Below are positions 1 through 5,241 of a stretch of DNA of 5,241 bases, piece after piece. Position 1 is the stretch's first letter, and the number at the start of each line of letters is the position of its first letter. The DNA is from an uncultured Lysobacter sp. (lineage in GTDB: Bacteria; Pseudomonadota; Gammaproteobacteria; Xanthomonadales; Xanthomonadaceae), in the NCBI GenBank assembly GCA_943913335.1, contig CALTXS010000089.1:1-5241 (forward strand). Direction: 5' to 3'. The notes beneath the pieces are model-generated. The model searched no databases. It had not been told where the DNA came from and saw nothing but the letters and a program-made list of their open reading frames with translations. The position numbers and the translations under genes were made by a program.

Positions 1-1282
1 GGTCAATATCAAAGGTCAGCTGCGAGTCGGGCTTGCGGGCCACCAGGAACCAGCGCGTCGCATCGGCACTGGTTTCTTCGATGAGATCCCGTAGCGTGAT
101 GTAATCGCCGGCGCGCTTGGAGACCTTGACCTCTTCGCCATTGCGCATCACGGTGACCATCTGGTGCAGCACGTACTCCGGCCACTCCTTAGGAATGCCG
201 ATATCGAGTGCCTGCAGGCCGGCTTTGACCCGGGCCAGCGAACCGTGGTGGTCGCTACCGAGTTCGGTGATTGCACGCTCGTAACCGCGACGCCATTTGT
301 TGGCGTGGTAGGCCACGTCCGGCAGGAAGTAGGTATAGGTGCCGTCGGACTTGCGCATCACGCGGTCCTTGTCGTCACCGTAATCGGTCGAGCGCAGCCA
401 CAGAGCGCCATCGGCCTCGTACGCCTTGCCGCTGTCCGTCAGGGCCTGCACCGTCTGATCCACTTGGCCGTCGGCATACAGCGACGACTCCAGGAAATAG
501 ACATCAAAGCCGATCTTGAAGGCCTCGAGATCCAGGTTCTGTTCGTTGCGTAGGGCGGCCACGGCATAACGGCGGATGGCGTCCAGGTCACTGATGTCGC
601 CGGTCGCGGTGACTTGCTGACCCTCGACCGTGACCGACTTGCCGGCCTTGAAATCATTGGCGATGTCGCCGATGTAGCTGCCTTTGTACCAGTCGGACTG
701 CCACTCGGCGGCATCCGGGCCGACGCCATTGGCGCGCGCCTGCACACTGAGTGCCAGATTGTTGATCTGTGCACCGGCGTCGTTGTAGTAGAACTCGCGT
801 TTGACGTTCCAGCCGTTGGCATCGAGGATGCGCGCAATGCAGTCACCGATCACACCGGCGCGGCCATGGCCGACGTGCAGCGGCCCAGTCGGGTTGGCGC
901 TGACAAATTCGACACCGGCGGTGCGACCCTGGCCTGACTCGTTACGGCCATAGGCGCCGTCTGCAGCCAGCAAATCGGCCAGCGACTGACGCCAGGCGGA
1001 TTCCGCCAGGGTGAAATTGATGAAACCCGGGCCGGCGATTTCTGCCTTGCCAATCAGGGTATTTGCAGGAAGCGCCTGCAGCAGCTGCTCCGCCACCGCG
1101 CGCGGATTGGTGCCCGCCGGCTTGGCCAACAGCATGGCCGCATTGGTCGCAAAGTCGCCCTGTGTGCGGTTCTTGGGGTGTTCAACGACAAAATCGGGGG
1201 TTGCCAGATCGGCCGGCAAGCTGCCCTGGTCACGAAGCTGACCGACAGCACGGTTCAGCAGATCGCGGATTTGCGTTTTCAC
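1..1282 (-). CDS. argS: Arginyl-tRNA synthetase, N-terminal 427 residues (3' end outside window)
   Basis: Class I aminoacyl-tRNA synthetase that attaches arginine to tRNA-Arg in the cytoplasm. I translated it by hand from 1282 to the left edge with no stop. Seen: an N-terminal additional domain of about 100 residues with GDFATN (42-47) and [10 protein letters not shown] (81-90), the catalytic core opening [20 protein letters not shown] (125-144) with the HIGH-type signature HVGH at 136-139, YYNDAGAQI (165-173), and a KMSK-type loop KVSKRAG at 386-392. About 130-150 residues, mainly the helical anticodon-binding domain, should lie beyond position 1. The start is GTG at 1282: an in-frame TAG lies at 1295-1297 with no other start between, and the next in-frame ATG would cut into the N-terminal domain. 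No convincing Shine-Dalgarno sequence precedes it; an AGG sits about 11 nt away. It lies downstream of radC on the same strand across a 92-bp gap and probably has its own promoter. Confidence 0.97.
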   Translation of the reverse strand, partial: MKTQIRDLLNRAVGQLRDQGSLPADLATPDFVVEHPKNRTQGDFATNAAMLLAKPAGTNPRAVAEQLLQALPANTLIGKAEIAGPGFINFTLAESAWRQSLADLLAADGAYGRNESGQGRTAGVEFVSANPTGPLHVGHGRAGVIGDCIARILDANGWNVKREFYYNDAGAQINNLALSVQARANGVGPDAAEWQSDWYKGSYIGDIANDFKAGKSVTVEGQQVTATGDISDLDAIRRYAVAALRNEQNLDLEAFKIGFDVYFLESSLYADGQVDQTVQALTDSGKAYEADGALWLRSTDYGDDKDRVMRKSDGTYTYFLPDVAYHANKWRRGYERAITELGSDHHGSLARVKAGLQALDIGIPKEWPEYVLHQMVTVMRNGEEVKVSKRAGDYITLRDLIEETSADATRWFLVARKPDSQLTFDID

Positions 1283-1301
1283 TGCGTCAAAAACCTATGG
1301 A

Positions 1302-1329
1302 GTTACTTTGCATGTTACCCATAAGTTAC
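1302..1329. repeat. Three GTTAC direct repeats one helical turn apart
   Basis: On the plus strand the pentamer GTTAC occurs at 1302-1306, 1314-1318 and 1325-1329, with start-to-start distances of 12 and 11 bp. Two copies share the longer form AGTTAC. They lie in the AT-rich leader between argS and radC, and the middle copy overlaps the candidate argS -10 hexamer. The spacing would put all three on one DNA face, so a protein-binding array is possible, but short AT-rich words also recur by chance. The repeats are seen directly; any role is inference. Confidence 0.4.
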
Positions 1330-1339
1330 GAAAATACAA
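1312..1339 (-). promoter_or_regulatory. Candidate sigma70-type promoter for argS
   Basis: On the minus strand TTGTAT (1339-1334) is followed after 16 bp by TAACAT (1317-1312), matching the -35 and -10 consensus at 3 of 6 and 4 of 6 positions. The implied transcription start near 1305 would leave a leader of a little over 20 nt before the GTG of argS. The hexamers alone are weak, but the location in a 34% GC gap and the A-tracts just upstream favour a real promoter. Read-through from radC remains possible because I see no terminator hairpin between the two genes. Confidence 0.35.
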
Positions 1340-1342
1340 CAC

Positions 1343-1357
1343 TTTTTTAGACTTTTT
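1343..1357 (-). promoter_or_regulatory. Phased A-tracts, possible UP element for argS
   Basis: The minus strand reads AAAAA (1357-1353), GTCT, AAAAAA (1348-1343), ending 3 bp upstream of the candidate -35 hexamer. The tract centres are about 10 bp apart, as expected for intrinsically curved DNA or for the two subsites of an UP element bound by the RNA polymerase alpha C-terminal domains. The position fits that role; no activity is shown. Confidence 0.3.
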
Positions 1358-1374
1358 CTTATTCTGACATCACC

Positions 1375-2049
1375 TTAGCACCAACCCAGCTTGGCCAGAC
1401 TGACCGGTTCGCCATCGCCGACAATGAAGTGATCGAGCAGTCGCAGGTGTACCAGCTCCAGTGCGGCCTTCAGTTTTTGGGTCACGGCGCGGTCCGCCAT
1501 GCTCGGCTCCCGCGATCCGGAGGGGTGGTTATGGCCGACCATGACCGCCGAGGCGTTGAGCTGTAGGGCCCGGCGGACCACCTCGCGCGGGTGAACCTCG
1601 GAGCCGTCAATGGTGCCGCGGAACATCTCCTCGAACAGGATGGGGCGGTGACGGGTGTCTAGAAACAGCACCGCGAACACCTCGTGCTTATGGGCGCGCA
1701 GTCGTTGCTGAAAGTATCGGCCCGCCATCAGCGGATTGCGCAGCACATCGGTCCGCTCCAGCTCGCTCTGTAAATAGCGTTGGCCCAACTCCAGGGCTGC
1801 CACCAGCAGGGCACTGCGGGCCACGCCAATGCCGCGCTGCTCGGCCAGCACGCCCGCCGGCATTTCCAGCAGCGCGCGCAGACCGCCGACCGACTGCAGC
1901 AAACCGATCGCGGTCATCACTGCCGTCTCTCCCTTCAGGCCGCTGCCTAAAAATACGGCCAGCAGCTCGGAGTCACTTAACGCGGCAGGGCCGCGCAGCA
2001 TCAGTTTTTCGCGAGGGCGTTCCTCGATCGGCCATTCATTGATCTTCAT
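1375..2049 (-). CDS. radC: RadC family JAMM/MPN-domain protein
   Basis: A 224-residue protein, the usual length for RadC. Seen: the N-terminal motif RPREKLMLRGP with LSDSELLAVFLGSG (residues 11-37), a helix-hairpin-helix-like stretch around 57-90, and the C-terminal MPN domain with EVFAVLFLDTRHR (123-135) and the metal-binding HNHPSG (173-178) followed by Asp186, the JAMM signature. The family was once credited with a DNA repair role, but that evidence was withdrawn for E. coli and the true function is unsettled; zinc-dependent peptidase or nuclease-like activities have been suggested. The start is ATG at 2049: the family N-terminus MKINEWP begins there, while upstream codons in the same frame overlap coaC and look unlike RadC. 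The Shine-Dalgarno match is poor. It is divergent from coaC, a conserved neighbourhood in Gammaproteobacteria, and ends with TAA 92 bp before argS. Confidence 0.95.
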   Translation of the reverse strand: MKINEWPIEERPREKLMLRGPAALSDSELLAVFLGSGLKGETAVMTAIGLLQSVGGLRALLEMPAGVLAEQRGIGVARSALLVAALELGQRYLQSELERTDVLRNPLMAGRYFQQRLRAHKHEVFAVLFLDTRHRPILFEEMFRGTIDGSEVHPREVVRRALQLNASAVMVGHNHPSGSREPSMADRAVTQKLKAALELVHLRLLDHFIVGDGEPVSLAKLGWC

Positions 2050-2110
2050 GCTGCCAGCGTGCGATGACGGCCATGCCGCGCCTATCAGAGCTTGCCGCCT
2101 TGCGGTTAAG

Positions 2111-2122
2111 ATGTCTGGACAT
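2111..2122. repeat. 12-bp inverted repeat in the radC/coaC divergent gap
   Basis: ATGTC-TG-GACAT is a perfect 5-bp inverted repeat with a 2-bp centre, lying in the 104-bp gap between the two divergent starts, 61 bp from radC and 31 bp from coaC. It abuts and overlaps TAAGAT (2107-2112), the best -10-like hexamer for coaC, though no -35 partner sits at proper spacing. It could be an operator for one or both genes. It does not fit the LexA pattern CTG-N10-CAG. The match is short, so chance is possible. The rest of the gap (2050-2153) shows only a 4-bp GC hairpin at 2095-2105 and no clear promoter. Confidence 0.3.
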
Positions 2123-2153
2123 TCAACGGCGACCAACAGGTCCACGGGTTTCC

Positions 2154-2744
2154 ATGGCAGAAGCGCAAATTCTGGTCTGCGTGTGCGGCGGTATCGCGGC
2201 GTACAAATCAGCCGATCTGGTCCGAAGGCTGCGCGAGCGCGGCGCATCCGTCCGCGTGGCCATGACCGACGGGGCGACTCAGTTTGTGGGTCCCGCCACG
2301 TTTCAGGCAGTCAGCGGCCAACCGGTCCGACATAGCCTCTGGGATGAGAGTGCCGAGGCGGCAATGAGCCACATCGAACTGGCGCGCTGGGCCGATGCCG
2401 TGATCGTGGCGCCGGCCACCGCCAACACCCTGGCCAAACTCACCTACGGCATGGCGGATGATCTGGTCACCACCTTGTGCCTGGCCACCAAAGCGCCGAT
2501 CTTTGTCGCACCCGCCATGAATCACGTCATGTACACCGCCGCGGCCACACAAGCGAACCTTGCCACACTGCGCTTGCGCGGCGTCACCGTCATCGGCCCC
2601 AACAACGGACCGCAGGCCTGCGGCGAGTTCGGACCGGGGCGCATGGCCGAACCCAACGAAATCGTGGATGCGGTCAGCGCGGCCACCGGCTTCGAAGGCA
2701 AGATCCATCGCCCGTACGACAAAGACGATCAGGGGGTTGCGTGA
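2154..2744 (+). CDS. coaC: Phosphopantothenoylcysteine decarboxylase (CoaC half of CoaBC)
   Basis: FMN-dependent decarboxylation of 4'-phosphopantothenoylcysteine to 4'-phosphopantetheine, in coenzyme A synthesis. The 196 residues match the N-terminal HFCD flavoprotein domain of bacterial CoaBC (Dfp). Seen: GGIAAYK flavin-binding motif (12-18), VRRLRERGASVRVAMT (23-38), the catalytic-histidine segment SHIELARWAD (72-81, His73), APATANTLAK (86-95), the PAMN motif (120-123) and ACGEFGPGRM (155-164), whose Cys156 corresponds to the active-site cysteine of the family. The start at ATG 2154 lines up with known N-termini; ATGs at 2064 and 2073 would add about 30 unrelated residues and overlap radC. 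A weak GGG (2146-2148) precedes it. Odd: the frame stops at TGA 2742-2744, after a charged tail, exactly where fused CoaBC would continue into CoaB; that domain follows in the -1 frame, overlapping by 4 nt. All decarboxylase motifs precede the stop, so the domain should be functional. Confidence 0.93.
   Translation: MAEAQILVCVCGGIAAYKSADLVRRLRERGASVRVAMTDGATQFVGPATFQAVSGQPVRHSLWDESAEAAMSHIELARWADAVIVAPATANTLAKLTYGMADDLVTTLCLATKAPIFVAPAMNHVMYTAAATQANLATLRLRGVTVIGPNNGPQACGEFGPGRMAEPNEIVDAVSAATGFEGKIHRPYDKDDQGVA
2731..2744 (+). promoter_or_regulatory. GTGA stop/start overlap and internal Shine-Dalgarno at the coaC-coaB junction
   Basis: AGGGGG (2731-2736) lies 4 nt before GTG 2741-2743, which overlaps the coaC stop TGA 2742-2744. 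This is the form used for termination-reinitiation coupling, and the G-rich block could serve as a ribosome-binding site, although its spacing is a little short. The same run of five G (2732-2736) is the place where a one-base loss or a -1 slip would join the two frames. The layout is direct observation; the mechanism is inference. Confidence 0.5.
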
Positions 2745-3400
2745 CCTTGCCATTGCACGGATTGCATGTACTGGTTACTGCGGGACCCACTTACGAAGAT
2801 ATTGATCCGGCGCGGTTTATCGGTAACCGCTCCAGCGGCAAGATGGGCTTTGCCGTCGCTCAGCAGGCACAGGCGCTCGGCGCACGCGTGACGCTCGTGA
2901 GCGGACCTGTGCACCTGGACACACCGGCCAATGTCACTCGCATTGATGTGCGGTCGGCCCAACAGATGCACGATGCAGTGCTGGCCGCCTTACCGGCAGA
3001 CATCTACATCGGCGCGGCGGCGGTGGCGGACTATCGGCCGGCGAAATACGCTTCGATCAAGATCAAGAAGCAGAACGACGACGATGGCCTGGTGCTCGAG
3101 CTCGAGCAGACCAAGGACATTCTGAAAGTGGTTGCCAATCATGCGCGGCGGCCGGGCATTGTCTGCGGTTTTGCCGCGGAAACGCACGATGTCGAAGGCT
3201 ATGCGCAAGGCAAACTTGAGCGCAAGAATCTGGATCTGATTGCCGCCAACCGCGTCGGTGTGGCCGGTAGCGGCTTTGAGTCCGACACCAACACGCTGTT
3301 CGTGTACACGCGCGGCAGTGATCAGAAACTCGTATACGGCCCGGCCTCTAAAGATGAGGTCGCGCGGCAACTGTTAGATCGGATCGTGACCCTGTTATGA
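2741..3400 (+). CDS. coaB: Phosphopantothenate-cysteine ligase (CoaB half of CoaBC)
   Basis: Ligates cysteine to 4'-phosphopantothenate, with CTP in bacterial CoaBC enzymes, making the substrate of CoaC. The 219 residues cover the C-terminal domain of CoaBC. Seen: VTAGPT (12-17), [16 protein letters not shown] (22-37), whose Asn29 corresponds to the conserved asparagine of the E. coli enzyme, TLVSGP (51-56), [10 protein letters not shown] (91-100), KIKK (107-110, containing the conserved lysine), GFAAET (143-148) and KNLDLIAAN (162-170). All key residues are present. The start is inferred as GTG 2741: the domain begins within ten codons of it, and the next in-frame ATG is inside the SSGKMG motif, too late; TTG 2747 is a less likely alternative. 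The gene overlaps coaC by GTGA and dut by ATGA, implying one mRNA and coupled translation. It resembles the domain of fused CoaBC rather than being an obviously separate ligase type. The start is less certain than the function because a fused product through a frameshift cannot be excluded. Confidence 0.9.
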   Translation: MTLPLHGLHVLVTAGPTYEDIDPARFIGNRSSGKMGFAVAQQAQALGARVTLVSGPVHLDTPANVTRIDVRSAQQMHDAVLAALPADIYIGAAAVADYRPAKYASIKIKKQNDDDGLVLELEQTKDILKVVANHARRPGIVCGFAAETHDVEGYAQGKLERKNLDLIAANRVGVAGSGFESDTNTLFVYTRGSDQKLVYGPASKDEVARQLLDRIVTLL

Positions 3401-3855
3401 ATGCAAAACTGCAAGTTCGCGTGCTGGATGCGCGCTTCGGTTCCGAGTGGGAACTGCCTTCGTACGCTACACCCGGTAGTGCCGCATTGGATTTGCGGGC
3501 TGCCTTGACCGAGCCATTGACCGTGGCACCGGGGCAAACGGAACTGGTGCCGTCGGGTTTGTCGATCTATGTAGCCGATCCCGGTTTGTGCGCGATGATT
3601 CTGCCGCGCTCCGGCCTGGGCCACAAGCAAGGCCTGGTACTGGGCAACGGTACGGGTCTGATCGATTCGGATTACCAGGGGCCGTTGATGATCAGCGTGT
3701 TCAACCGTTCGCAACAGGCCTTTACCATCGCGCCCGGCGATCGCATCGCGCAGCTAGTGATCGTGCCGGTGGTGCAGGTCGAACTGGACGTGGTGGACTC
3801 GTTTACGCAAAGTGAACGCGGTGAGGGCGGCTTCGGTCACACCGGGGTGAATTAG
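3397..3855 (+). CDS. dut: dUTP diphosphatase (dUTPase)
   Basis: Hydrolyses dUTP to dUMP and pyrophosphate, keeping uracil out of DNA and supplying the thymidylate synthase substrate. The family acts as a homotrimer in the cytoplasm. The 152 residues match E. coli Dut (about 151) almost throughout. All five trimeric dUTPase motifs are visible: [11 protein letters not shown] (26-35); II, LPRSGLG (69-75); [14 protein letters not shown] (85-95) with the catalytic aspartate at 90; [15 protein letters not shown] (113-125); and V, the C-terminal P-loop-like arm [10 protein letters not shown] (141-150). The ATG at 3397 overlaps the coaB stop as ATGA and has no strong Shine-Dalgarno (GGAT about 12 nt upstream at best), which suits translational coupling to coaB. 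Position after coaB matches the coaBC-dut order of many Gammaproteobacteria. The stop is TAG; no terminator hairpin is visible before the next gene. Confidence 0.97.
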   Translation: MNAKLQVRVLDARFGSEWELPSYATPGSAALDLRAALTEPLTVAPGQTELVPSGLSIYVADPGLCAMILPRSGLGHKQGLVLGNGTGLIDSDYQGPLMISVFNRSQQAFTIAPGDRIAQLVIVPVVQVELDVVDSFTQSERGEGGFGHTGVN

Positions 3856-3886
3856 TCTCAGTTGTCAAAGCCGGTTCACAAGGCAA

Positions 3887-3920
3887 TGGCATAATGTCGA
3901 AATTGTCTTTGAATTAGGGG
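3887..3920 (+). promoter_or_regulatory. Possible extended -10 promoter and ribosome-binding site for algC
   Basis: In the 75-bp dut-algC gap, TG (3887-3888), one base, then CATAAT (3890-3895) fits the extended -10 pattern with one mismatch. No good -35 lies at 16-18 bp; TTGTCA (3862-3867) is 22 bp upstream, too far for a classic pair, but extended -10 promoters can work without one. Transcription would start near 3902. AGGGG (3916-3920), 10 nt before the ATG, is the likely Shine-Dalgarno sequence. This suggests algC may be transcribed independently as well as by read-through from coaC-coaB-dut. Confidence 0.35.
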
Positions 3921-3930
3921 TCTATTGCCC

Positions 3931-5241
3931 ATGTCGCACACCACTGCCGTTGAGATTCCCGATGCTTCCGGTCGCACTTTGGCCGTGCAGCCGGGTATCT
4001 TCCGTGCCTATGACATCCGCGGGGTAGTCGGTAGCGATCTGGACCAGGGCGTTGCCGTAAAAATCGGGCAGGCCATCGGTTCGGTAATGCATGACAAAGG
4101 CCTCTCGCAGATCGTGTGCGGTCGCGATGGCCGTCTGACCGGCCCGGCCCTGATGCAAGGCCTGATCGAGGGTCTCAATCTCGCCGGCATTGATGTGATT
4201 GATATCGGTCTGGCCCCCACGCCGCTGACTTATTTTGCGGCGTATTCCACCGGCACCGGTTCGTGCGTCTCGCTGACGGGTTCGCACAATCCGCCCGATT
4301 ACAACGGTTTCAAGATCGTGATTGATGGTGAGACGCTGTCCGGCGAGACCATCACCGCTTTGTATCAGCGCATCGCCGCCGGCGTCCTGCATCTGGCAGC
4401 GCAGCCCGGTCGCGTGGAATCGCGCGATGTCTCGCAGGACTATGTCAATCGCATCACCTCGGATGTCAAGCTGGCTCGTCCCTTGCGTGTCGTCGTAGAT
4501 GCCGGCAACGGCGTGGCGGGTGAACTCGGTCCGCGCGTGTTGCGTGCCCTGGGCGCGCAAGTGACCGAACTCTACTGCGAAATCGACGGCACATTCCCCA
4601 ATCACCACCCCGATCCGTCCGAGCCGCACAATCTGGTCGACCTGATTGCCGCCGTGCGCGAGCAGGGTGCAGATCTCGGTCTGGCCTTCGATGGCGATGG
4701 TGATCGTCTCGGCGTCATCACCGCCGATGGGCAGAACATTTTCCCCGATCGTCTGGCCATGTTGTATGCCCGCGATATTCTGACGCGGGAGCCCGGCGCC
4801 ACCATTGTTTACGACGTGAAATGCACGGGCGCCATGCACGACTGGATTCTCAAGTCCGGTGGCGAGCCACTGATGTGGAAGACGGGCCACTCACTGGTCA
4901 AGGCCAAAATGCGCGAGACCGGTGCCGCGTTTGCCGGCGAAATGTCCGGCCACTTCTTCTTTAAGGAGCGCTGGTACGGGTTTGACGATGGCATCTACGC
5001 CGCTGCACGCACGCTGGAGATTCTGGCCAAGTCCGAGTCGCCTTCGGCTGAGCTCAATGGCTTGCCCAACGGCGTCTCCACGCCCGAGATTAAAGTGCCC
5101 GCGCCGCAGGGTAATCCGCATGCCTTCGTCGAGCGCTTTGTCGCGGCCGTGCCGTTTACCGATGCGCGTATCGCAACCATTGACGGACTGCGTGTCGACT
5201 TTGCGGATGGCTGGGGTCTGGTTCGCGCTTCCAACACCACG
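3931..5241 (+). CDS. algC: Phosphomannomutase/phosphoglucomutase, AlgC type (3' end outside window)
   Basis: Interconverts mannose-6-P and mannose-1-P, and glucose-6-P and glucose-1-P, feeding GDP-mannose and nucleotide-glucose pools for lipopolysaccharide and exopolysaccharide. The 437 residues present follow P. aeruginosa AlgC (463 aa) domain by domain: FRAYDIRGVVG (24-34), the phosphoserine loop TGSHNPPDYNGFK (116-128) with Ser118, the metal-binding loop DGDGDR (254-259), sugar-binding GEMSGH (336-341), and the start of the domain-4 phosphate-binding loop RASNTT (432-437), where the window ends. About 30-40 residues are probably missing. The ATG 3931 has AGGGG 10 nt upstream and gives an N-terminus about 10 residues longer than AlgC, without a membrane segment. 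Both activities are inferred from the close AlgC likeness; a strictly phosphomannomutase (ManB/CpsG) role cannot be excluded. In Pseudomonas argB and pyrE follow, which cannot be seen here. Confidence 0.95.
   Translation, partial: MSHTTAVEIPDASGRTLAVQPGIFRAYDIRGVVGSDLDQGVAVKIGQAIGSVMHDKGLSQIVCGRDGRLTGPALMQGLIEGLNLAGIDVIDIGLAPTPLTYFAAYSTGTGSCVSLTGSHNPPDYNGFKIVIDGETLSGETITALYQRIAAGVLHLAAQPGRVESRDVSQDYVNRITSDVKLARPLRVVVDAGNGVAGELGPRVLRALGAQVTELYCEIDGTFPNHHPDPSEPHNLVDLIAAVREQGADLGLAFDGDGDRLGVITADGQNIFPDRLAMLYARDILTREPGATIVYDVKCTGAMHDWILKSGGEPLMWKTGHSLVKAKMRETGAAFAGEMSGHFFFKERWYGFDDGIYAAARTLEILAKSESPSAELNGLPNGVSTPEIKVPAPQGNPHAFVERFVAAVPFTDARIATIDGLRVDFADGWGLVRASNTT

Noticed and set aside
164..937. 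Several open frames of about 80-135 codons over argS, on both strands
   Set aside because: They lie entirely within the continuous argS frame, which carries HVGH and KVSKR; none has a recognisable domain or plausible ribosome-binding site.
1343..1357. T-runs on the plus strand as an intrinsic terminator
   Set aside because: No GC-rich hairpin precedes them and no plus-strand gene ends there; the A-tracts fit better as upstream promoter DNA for argS.
2115..2139. CTG...CAG around 2115-2139 as a LexA (SOS) box near radC
   Set aside because: The half-sites are 19 bp apart instead of 10 and the centre does not match the consensus.
2064..2153. An upstream start for coaC at ATG 2064 or 2073
   Set aside because: The extra 27-30 residues have no counterpart in the family, and the known N-terminus pattern before GGIAAYK begins at ATG 2154.
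2208..2753. A 181-codon minus-strand open frame opposite coaC
   Set aside because: Shadow of coaC in a GC-rich gene; no recognisable domain, and the plus-strand flavoprotein motifs explain the region.
3922..4890. A 322-codon open frame on the minus strand opposite algC
   Set aside because: Its codons are the exact complements of the algC codons, so its stops would need TTA, CTA or TCA in algC, which are rare in this GC-rich codon usage. It starts next to the first such codon (TCA 4891-4893), its product resembles no family I know, and the plus-strand AlgC motifs are unambiguous.
1..5241. A new defence, mobile or CRISPR-like system
   Set aside because: Every substantial reading frame is a known core gene in a familiar order; no direct-repeat arrays, transposase, integrase, tRNA or attachment-like sequence is visible.

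Overview
The window looks like an ordinary housekeeping segment of a gammaproteobacterial chromosome with moderately high GC (roughly 60% in genes by eye). The evidence is the gene set and order: radC divergent from coaC/coaB-dut-algC, the arrangement familiar from Pseudomonas, Xanthomonas and (without algC) E. coli, together with protein sequences close in motif detail to those families. I cannot name a genus.

Minus strand, right to left: radC (2049 to 1375), then a 92-bp AT-rich gap (about 34% GC), then argS starting with GTG at 1282 and running off the left edge, so its C-terminal anticodon-binding part is missing. The gap holds a candidate argS promoter with two A-tracts upstream and three evenly spaced GTTAC pentamers (plus-strand reading). 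A 104-bp divergent gap (2050-2153) separates radC from the plus-strand genes and carries a 12-bp inverted repeat.

Plus strand: coaC (2154-2744), coaB (2741-3400) and dut (3397-3855) form a tight chain in which each junction is a 4-nt stop/start overlap (GTGA, then ATGA). A 75-bp gap with a possible extended -10 promoter follows, then a phosphomannomutase/phosphoglucomutase gene of the AlgC type (3931 onward), cut by the right edge shortly before its expected C-terminus.

Functionally, CoaC and CoaB carry out two consecutive steps of coenzyme A synthesis, Dut removes dUTP and supplies dUMP, the AlgC-type mutase makes sugar-1-phosphates for surface polysaccharides, ArgS charges tRNA-Arg, and RadC is a JAMM/MPN-domain protein of uncertain role. 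I found no mobile element, CRISPR array, RNA gene or defence system. The one structural oddity is that CoaC and CoaB, fused in one CoaBC protein in most bacteria, are here two overlapping reading frames. That is either a genuine split with translational coupling or a one-base change (biological or sequencing) next to a run of five G.
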